A stretch of 64,000 bases of DNA from Clostridium sp. 'deep sea' (GTDB lineage Bacteria > Bacillota > UBA994 > PWPR01). Shown here in pieces: positions 58,414-64,000 of the stretch; position 1 is the stretch's first letter, and the number at the start of each line of letters is the position of its first letter. Made by a program: the position numbers and the translations under genes. The notes beneath the pieces are model-generated. The model did not search any database, was not told where the DNA came from, and saw only the letters and a list, made by a program, of their open reading frames with translations. The DNA lies in NCBI RefSeq assembly GCF_014931565.1, contig NZ_CP063353.1, positions 248,001 to 312,000 of the forward strand, written 5' to 3'.

Positions 58414-59721
58414 ATGAACAATACTTTACATAACAAGAATTTAAAAGATAGTTATTTAGTTTTAATTTCTATTGATGCATTAAACGCTAAAGACTATGAG
58501 AGCATCAAGAAAATGTCTTATTTTTCGGAATTAATGCAAAATGGCACTACTGCCACAAAAGCTGTTGGAGTATATCCCTCTTTGACCTATCCCTCACATG
58601 TATCTATTATTACAGGTACTTACCCTTATAAACATGGTATTTATGATAATAAGCCCTGTAATCCACAACAGCCTAATGTACCATGGTTTTTTTATAATAA
58701 AGATATAAAAGTTAAAACACTTTATCAGTTAGCCAGAGAAAAGGGGCTAATAACTAGTTCATTTTTTTGGCCAGTAACAGCTGGTGCAAAAATTAATTAT
58801 AATTGTCCACCTATCTGGCCAACTTATAAAAAAGAAAGTCAAACATTACTTTCCTTAAAGTATGGCACCCCATTATTTTTAATTGAGATAAACAAAAAGT
58901 TTGGATGGTTAAGAGACGGTTTAAAATATCCAAATTTAGATAATTTTACAGCAGTATCAGCAGCATATACCTTAAAAAAATATAAGCCAAACTTATTAAT
59001 GGTAGCATTTTCAGAATTAGATCATGAGCGGCATAAATATGGTTTTTATTCTAAACAAGCCTTAAAGAGTTTGTATAGTACCAATGAAAGAGTTGGATTG
59101 GTAATGCAAGCTGCTAAAGATGCTGGTATATTCGATAAAACTACCTTTGTGATTTTAGGAGATCATGGTTTCTTAGATTTTACTAAAAATATATCTTTGA
59201 ATAATGTGTTTAAAAGTAACGATTTATTAAAGTTAAACAATGAAGCACAAGTTACTGAGTGTAAAGCATATGCACATTCAGCAGGTGGCTCAGCTCAAAT
59301 TTATTTGTATGATAATAATAAAAGTTTAGAAGATAAGGTATTTAATATCTTAAACAAGCTTAAAGAACAAGAGATATACGGAATTGAAGCAATTTTTAAC
59401 AAACAGCAGGCCAAAGAAAAGGGAGTTGTGGGGGATTTTAGCTTTATAGTTGAAGCAAAAAAGGGTTATCATTTTGTAGCTTCAGCACTTAAACCCTTGA
59501 TTGAAGAGGTAAAACTTACAGCCAAAGAGTTTGCTACTCATGGTTATGATCCACTTAAAAATGATTACTACACAATGACAATATTTAGTGGCTATAAGTT
59601 TATTAGCAATGAAATAATAAATAAGATTAATTTAATTGATGTAGCACCTACCTTAGCTAGTATTTTAAATTCTAAATTACCCGAGGCTGATGGTAGAATC
59701 TTAACTGAGATTTTGGTTTAG
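58414..59721 (+). CDS. Alkaline-phosphatase-superfamily phosphodiesterase
   Basis: ATG 58414 after GAAGGA gives 435 residues; GTG 58399 lies inside the ribosome site. Metal-site motifs of the nucleotide pyrophosphatase/phosphodiesterase group are present: LISIDA, the nucleophile region YPSLTYPSHVSIITGTYPYKHGIY, SELDHERHKYG and ILGDHGFLD. There is no signal peptide, so it should be cytoplasmic. The substrate is unknown. The ATL gene begins five bases after its stop. Confidence 0.86.
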   Translation: MNNTLHNKNLKDSYLVLISIDALNAKDYESIKKMSYFSELMQNGTTATKAVGVYPSLTYPSHVSIITGTYPYKHGIYDNKPCNPQQPNVPWFFYNKDIKVKTLYQLAREKGLITSSFFWPVTAGAKINYNCPPIWPTYKKESQTLLSLKYGTPLFLIEINKKFGWLRDGLKYPNLDNFTAVSAAYTLKKYKPNLLMVAFSELDHERHKYGFYSKQALKSLYSTNERVGLVMQAAKDAGIFDKTTFVILGDHGFLDFTKNISLNNVFKSNDLLKLNNEAQVTECKAYAHSAGGSAQIYLYDNNKSLEDKVFNILNKLKEQEIYGIEAIFNKQQAKEKGVVGDFSFIVEAKKGYHFVASALKPLIEEVKLTAKEFATHGYDPLKNDYYTMTIFSGYKFISNEIINKINLIDVAPTLASILNSKLPEADGRILTEILV

Positions 59722-59726
59722 CTATT

Positions 59727-60035
59727 ATGACTATATTTACAAAAAATGTTATTAATACAATAAAGTTAATCCCCTATGGAAGGGTCATGACCTATGGACA
59801 AATAGCAGCAGTTTGTGGTAATATTCGAGCAGCTAGGCAGGTCGCCCGTATTCTTCATTCAATGAGTAAAAAATATGATTTGCCTTGGCATAGAGTTGTA
59901 AATTCTCTAGGTAAAATTTCAATAAAAAATGATCAGCTAAGAAAGACTCAGAGAATGATGTTGGAAAATGAGGGAATAGTATTTAATACTATGGCAGAGA
60001 TAGACTTAGATGTATATGGACATAACATAAAATAA
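59727..60035 (+). CDS. Alkyltransferase-like protein (ATL)
   Basis: This 102-residue protein has the DNA-binding half of O6-alkylguanine transferases ([23 protein letters not shown]). The active-site PCHRV is changed to P53-W54-H55-R56-V57. ATL proteins with Trp there bind O6-alkylguanine without repairing it and recruit nucleotide excision repair. A UvrA-like gene is in the window but unlinked. It is tightly coupled to the phosphodiesterase gene and upstream of the spe genes. Confidence 0.87.
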   Translation: MTIFTKNVINTIKLIPYGRVMTYGQIAAVCGNIRAARQVARILHSMSKKYDLPWHRVVNSLGKISIKNDQLRKTQRMMLENEGIVFNTMAEIDLDVYGHNIK

Positions 60036-60061
60036 TAAAACAGAGGTGTCAATATAATAAA

Positions 60062-60835
60062 ATGGCAAACAAACTTAAGTTACACGGATTTAACAATTTA
60101 ACAAAAACACTAAGCTTTAATATGTATGATATTTGTTATGCTCAAACAGTAGAAGATAGAAAAGCCTACATTAAATATATAGATCAGCAGTACAATGCTG
60201 AAAGATTAACAGATATTTTAACTGAGGTATCTAATATTATTGGAGCTAATATCCTTAATATTGCTAAACAGAATTATACCCCTCAGGGAGCCAGTGTAAC
60301 TATTTTGGTTTGCGAAGGAAAAGTAGAAAGTGCTTCCTTAACAAAATCAATCGCAGCTCATTTAGATAAAAGTCATATTACAGTTCATACTTATCCAGAG
60401 TATCATCCCGATGAGGGAGTGTGTACCTTTAGAGCAGATATTGATGTTTCAACATGTGGTAAAATATCCCCATTAAGAGCACTAGATTTTTTAGTTAAGA
60501 GTTTTGCACCCGATATTATGACTTTAGATTATCGAGTAAGAGGATTTACTAGAGACATTGCAGGTAATAAGTTATTTATTGATCATGACATAAATTCTAT
60601 TCAGGATTATTTAAATAAAGATATTTTACAGAAATATGATTTAATAGATGTAAATGAATATAAACAAAATATATTTCATACCCGTTGCCGATTAAAAGAG
60701 TTTGATATAGATAACTATTTATTTGGCATATCAGAGCAAGATTTAGAATATGAAACTAAGTATGAAATTATCAATAAACTGTCTCGTGAAATGAATGAGA
60801 TTTTTTATGGTAGAAATCTATTACGGGATTATTAA
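60062..60835 (+). CDS. speD: S-adenosylmethionine decarboxylase proenzyme
   Basis: This 257-residue product is of the long, E. coli SpeD-like type. Self-cleavage is expected between K103 and S104 in [13 protein letters not shown], turning Ser104 into the pyruvoyl cofactor. [18 protein letters not shown] follows, with catalytic residues. It makes decarboxylated SAM, the aminopropyl donor. It is first in the set speD-speA-speE-speB, with two bases to the next gene. Confidence 0.93.
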   Translation: MANKLKLHGFNNLTKTLSFNMYDICYAQTVEDRKAYIKYIDQQYNAERLTDILTEVSNIIGANILNIAKQNYTPQGASVTILVCEGKVESASLTKSIAAHLDKSHITVHTYPEYHPDEGVCTFRADIDVSTCGKISPLRALDFLVKSFAPDIMTLDYRVRGFTRDIAGNKLFIDHDINSIQDYLNKDILQKYDLIDVNEYKQNIFHTRCRLKEFDIDNYLFGISEQDLEYETKYEIINKLSREMNEIFYGRNLLRDY

Positions 60836-60837
60836 GA

Positions 60838-62328
60838 ATGAATAAAAATCATAGCAAAACTCCATTATTCAGTGCTTTAGAGCAATATAGCAAAAAAAAT
60901 ATTACCCATTTTGATGTGCCTGGACATAAAAAAAATAGCCAGTCCTTCATTGCCCAGGCTTTAGGTGCATCAATAGTAAAACTAGATGCTAACTCCACCA
61001 AAGAACTAGATATGGTTAGTAATCCAACTGGAGTAATAAAAGAGTGTGAATCACTATTGGCAGATGCTTACGGAGCAGATAAAGCTTTTTTATTAGTAAA
61101 TGGTTCTACATCAGGTGTTCAATATATGATAATGTCTGCTTGTAAGCCAAAAGAAAAGATACTTATCCCTCGTAATGTTCATAAAAGTGCGATTAATGCC
61201 TTAATAATTAGTGGATGTGTTCCTATATTTTTAAAACCAGAGGTGAGTTTAAGTTGTGGCATAAGTCATGGCGTTACACTAAAGGCAGTACAAGAAGCAG
61301 TAAAATTACACCCAGATAGCAAAGCTATATTTTTAATGAATCCAACATATTTTGGAGTAGTCAGTGACTTAAAATCTATAGTAGAATTTGCTCATAAAAA
61401 AAATATTGCAGTATTAGTTGATGAAGCTCATGGAGCACATTTCCCTTTTCATGATAAGTTGCCATGTAATGCAATGAGTGTTGGTGCAGATATGGCTACA
61501 GTTAGCATGCATAAAACAGCTGGCTCTTTAACTCAGAGCTCCGTGTTATTATTAAATCAGGGAATTTTAAAAAAGAATACAGTACGAAATGTTGTTAACC
61601 TAATGCAAACATCAAGTGCATCTTATTTATTAATGGCCAGTCTAGATATTGCTAGAAAAAACCTAGTTATAAATGGTTATCAGCTATATAATAAATTGCT
61701 TAAGGAAATAAATTTACTTAAAAAGAGCATAAATGACATTGATGGTTTAAGTACTATAGATCAACTTATAGTTGAGTGCCCAGGAGTTTTTAATTACGAT
61801 GATACCAAAATTGTAATAAAGGTTAATGAGCTGGGATTAAGTGGATTTGAGTTATATGATATTCTGTTTAAAGAATATAACATTCAAGTAGAGCTCGCAG
61901 AATCTTATGTGGTGTTAGCTATTGTAGGCGTAGGGGATAACGAAAAATCCTTTGAGAATTTATTGAAAGCGTTAAAAGATATCTCAAAAAGATATTATAA
62001 TAAATTGCCAGCTTACAAGATTAATATTAGTAATTTTCTTAAAGAGCCAGTTAGTAGAATTACCCCTAGAAAGGCTCATTATCTTGAGAAACAAATAGTT
62101 AAAATAGAAGAAAGTGTTAATAGAATTAGTGGAGAATCAATCATGATATATCCACCTGGTATTCCATTGGTTATACCTGGAGAGATAATAACAAAAGAAA
62201 TAGTAGCACATTATCAATTTTACAAAAATAATAATTGTGTACTTGTAAACGACGAAGAAAACTCTGGTTTAATAAAAGTTGTAATAGAGAAGGAGGAAGT
62301 AAATGGCAATTATAAAAGAAAACTATGA
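60838..62328 (+). CDS. speA: Orn/Lys/Arg decarboxylase, probably arginine decarboxylase
   Basis: This 496-residue PLP enzyme of the short aspartate-aminotransferase-fold type has FDVPGHKK, LVNGSTSG, VDEAHGAHF and the PLP lysine in SMHKTAGSLTQSS. Its C-terminal domain ends with YPPGIPLVIPGE. Arginine is the likely substrate because agmatinase is in the same cluster, which makes agmatine the required product. Lysine or ornithine activity cannot be excluded from sequence alone. It overlaps speE by 26 bases. Confidence 0.88.
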   Translation: MNKNHSKTPLFSALEQYSKKNITHFDVPGHKKNSQSFIAQALGASIVKLDANSTKELDMVSNPTGVIKECESLLADAYGADKAFLLVNGSTSGVQYMIMSACKPKEKILIPRNVHKSAINALIISGCVPIFLKPEVSLSCGISHGVTLKAVQEAVKLHPDSKAIFLMNPTYFGVVSDLKSIVEFAHKKNIAVLVDEAHGAHFPFHDKLPCNAMSVGADMATVSMHKTAGSLTQSSVLLLNQGILKKNTVRNVVNLMQTSSASYLLMASLDIARKNLVINGYQLYNKLLKEINLLKKSINDIDGLSTIDQLIVECPGVFNYDDTKIVIKVNELGLSGFELYDILFKEYNIQVELAESYVVLAIVGVGDNEKSFENLLKALKDISKRYYNKLPAYKINISNFLKEPVSRITPRKAHYLEKQIVKIEESVNRISGESIMIYPPGIPLVIPGEIITKEIVAHYQFYKNNNCVLVNDEENSGLIKVVIEKEEVNGNYKRKL

Positions 62329-63151
62329 ACATGATGTTAGCTTTACAATTTCAGCTAAGTGTCACTTACATAGTGAAAGAAGTGAATTTCAAAAAATAGA
62401 TTTTTACGATACAGAAACCTTTGGAGTAGTATTCACTTTAGATGATTTAATTATGGTGACTGAAAAAGATGAGTTTATTTACCATGATATGATTTGCCAT
62501 CCCTCGTTTGCCATAAATCCAAAAATAAAAAAAGTTTTAATCATTGGTGGTGGAGATGGAGGTACTGCAAGGGAGGTTTTACGCTATCCTGTAGAACAAG
62601 TAGATATGGTAGAAATAGATGAAAGAGTAGTATTATTATGTGAGAAGTATCTACCTCAAACGGCCTATAAATTAAAAGATAAAAGATTAACATTACACTA
62701 TAAAGATGGTATTAAATTTGTGAAGCAAGCTGCTAATAATAGTTATGACTTAATTTTAGTTGATTCAACTGATCCAATTGGGCCAGGAGAGGGTCTGTTT
62801 TCATATGATTTTTATCAAAATTGTTATAGATGTTTAAATAAAAATGGTATATTAATAAATCAGCATGAAAGCCCCTATTATAGTAAAGACTGTCATGAGA
62901 TGTTGCGTGCGCAAAAAAAACTCAAGCAAACGTTTGAAGTATCCCAAATATATCAGTTTCATATGCCGACCTATCCGTCTGGACATTGGTTATTTGGATT
63001 TGCTTCTAAGGGCTTAAATCCTGTAAAGCCCCTTAAAGCACAAGAATGGCTTAACTTTAATCTATATACTAAGTACTATAATGTAGACTTACACAGGGCT
63101 TCCTTTATGTTACCAACATATGTTAAGGAGCTATTAAAGAATAATGATTGA
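62303..63151 (+). CDS. speE: Spermidine synthase
   Basis: This 282-residue protein starts at an ATG after AGAAGGAGG, inside the end of the decarboxylase gene. Motifs are YHDMICHPSF, LIIGGGDGGTAREVLRYP, VEIDERVV and LVDSTDPIGPGEGLFS. It transfers the aminopropyl group from decarboxylated SAM to putrescine. The length is standard. It overlaps speB by eight bases. Confidence 0.95.
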   Translation: MAIIKENYEHDVSFTISAKCHLHSERSEFQKIDFYDTETFGVVFTLDDLIMVTEKDEFIYHDMICHPSFAINPKIKKVLIIGGGDGGTAREVLRYPVEQVDMVEIDERVVLLCEKYLPQTAYKLKDKRLTLHYKDGIKFVKQAANNSYDLILVDSTDPIGPGEGLFSYDFYQNCYRCLNKNGILINQHESPYYSKDCHEMLRAQKKLKQTFEVSQIYQFHMPTYPSGHWLFGFASKGLNPVKPLKAQEWLNFNLYTKYYNVDLHRASFMLPTYVKELLKNND

Positions 63152-63998
63152 TACTATTGAAAGAAATTATATATCTTGTAATGGTAGTTTTTTAGATAGC
63201 AACTTAGTCTTACTTGGAGTACCCTTTGATGGTACAGTTTCGTTTAGATCAGGTGCAAGAATGGCTCCTAGTGTTTTAAGAAATGAGTCTATAGGTTTAG
63301 AAACCTACAGCCCATATCAAAATCTTGACTTAGAGGATTTTAACATTTATGATGCTGGAGATTTAGATTTACCTTTTGGTAATACTGAAAAAACAATGTT
63401 TGTAATAGAGCAAGCAATAACTAAACTTTGCCAAAACAATAAAAAAATTATTAGTGTTGGTGGAGAGCATTTAATAACCTATCCTATAGTTAAAGCTTTG
63501 TTAAACAAGTATCCAGACCTTTGTTTTATCCATTTTGACGCCCATGCTGATTTAAGAGACAATTATTTAGGTGAAAAACTATCTCATGCAACAACTTTAA
63601 GAAGAGTTTGGGATATGGTTGGAGATAATCGAATTTTTCAGTTTGCAATACGTTCTGGAACTAAAGAGGAATTTAAATGGGCTCAAAATGGACATACTGT
63701 GATGGAAAAATTTACGACTAAAACTCTTGATTCGATATTACCAAAACTAATCAATAAACCAACATATATTACAATAGATGTAGATGTTTTAGATCCATCT
63801 GTTGTGAGTGGAACAGGTACACCCGAAGCAGGGGGTTTACAGTTTAATGAACTATTACAAGCAATTTTAAAATTGAAGCCTTTAAATATTATTGGGGCAG
63901 ATGTAGTTGAACTATCACCTATGTTAGACACTAGTGGAGCTTCAACAGCTGTAGTAAATAAAATTATTAGAGAATTAATGTTAATATTACTTAGTTAA
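63144..63998 (+). CDS. speB: Agmatinase
   Basis: The 284-residue ureohydrolase has the binuclear Mn motifs GGEH, HFDAHADLRD and TIDVDVLDPSVVSGTGTPE. FRSGARMAPSVLR near the start is typical of agmatinase. It hydrolyses agmatine to putrescine and urea, supplying speE. The stop codon is two bases from the window end. With the three genes before it, it completes arginine to spermidine. Confidence 0.94.
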   Translation: MIDTIERNYISCNGSFLDSNLVLLGVPFDGTVSFRSGARMAPSVLRNESIGLETYSPYQNLDLEDFNIYDAGDLDLPFGNTEKTMFVIEQAITKLCQNNKKIISVGGEHLITYPIVKALLNKYPDLCFIHFDAHADLRDNYLGEKLSHATTLRRVWDMVGDNRIFQFAIRSGTKEEFKWAQNGHTVMEKFTTKTLDSILPKLINKPTYITIDVDVLDPSVVSGTGTPEAGGLQFNELLQAILKLKPLNIIGADVVELSPMLDTSGASTAVVNKIIRELMLILLS

Positions 63999-64000
63999 CT

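Overview
The window is AT-rich, low-GC Gram-positive DNA. I infer an anaerobic, Clostridia-like Firmicute. The evidence is strong AGGAGG-type ribosome sites, frequent TTG/GTG starts, a giant S-layer-homology (SLH) surface protein, an NfnAB pair, FeoAB with an FeoB-associated Cys-rich peptide, and Firmicute-type riboswitches (yjdF, fluoride, c-di-GMP-I). I cannot name a genus. No rRNA, tRNA, CRISPR array or prophage was seen. One IS1182-like element is present.

Layout. 1-3.1 kb: 5' end of yjdF with its riboswitch (minus strand), a WYL regulator, a Nudix hydrolase and a TPR membrane protein. 3.2-7.2 kb: an OmpR-type response regulator, the decayed remains of its partner kinase, a secreted repeat protein and an intact histidine kinase; two promoters share phased TTCACA direct repeats. 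7.2-19.1 kb: three tandem c-di-GMP-I aptamers lead into a secreted transglutaminase-fold protein, followed by a 3375-residue SLH adhesin with four nearly identical 1239-bp repeats. 19-26 kb: a CPA-type antiporter behind a fluoride riboswitch, an AraC regulator, TrmO and a UvrA-like ATPase lacking a normal start. 26-30 kb: phosphatase, MerR regulator, DUF5131 protein, a candidate structured RNA, a methyltransferase and a frameshifted nitroreductase. 30.4-33.3 kb: Fur-box-controlled feoA-feoB-feoB-associated peptide, then five 42-bp palindromic repeats. 33.7-36.6 kb: TypA, a DtxR-type repressor and a DUF2325 protein. 36.7-38.8 kb: the IS element with a frameshifted transposase.

39-53 kb: cardiolipin synthase, a CoA-binding protein, an XRE membrane regulator, a diguanylate cyclase, CsoR, a small-molecule kinase, an alanine/sodium symporter, a BFD-type ferredoxin, a YcaQ-type glycosylase, aspartate kinase, NfnAB and an AraC regulator. 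53.8-58.3 kb: MFS transporter, Fpg/Nei-like protein, MBL hydrolase, exonuclease III overlapping an HExxH protein, and a truncated C_GCAxxG_C_C-type ORF. 58.4-64 kb: a phosphodiesterase, an alkyltransferase-like protein, and a complete arginine-to-spermidine set (speD, speA-type decarboxylase, speE, speB).

How it fits together. The strongest theme is surface attachment under c-di-GMP control. A diguanylate cyclase lies in the window; three c-di-GMP aptamers precede a secreted Cys-His-Asp enzyme; the next gene is a giant wall-anchored adhesin. This resembles in logic, but not in known homology, the LapG/LapA and clostridial protease/adhesin pairs. Metal and ion homeostasis is a second theme (Fur-controlled feo, DtxR-type repressor, CsoR, fluoride-responsive antiporter). 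DNA repair is a third (YcaQ, Fpg/Nei-like, ExoIII, ATL, UvrA-like).
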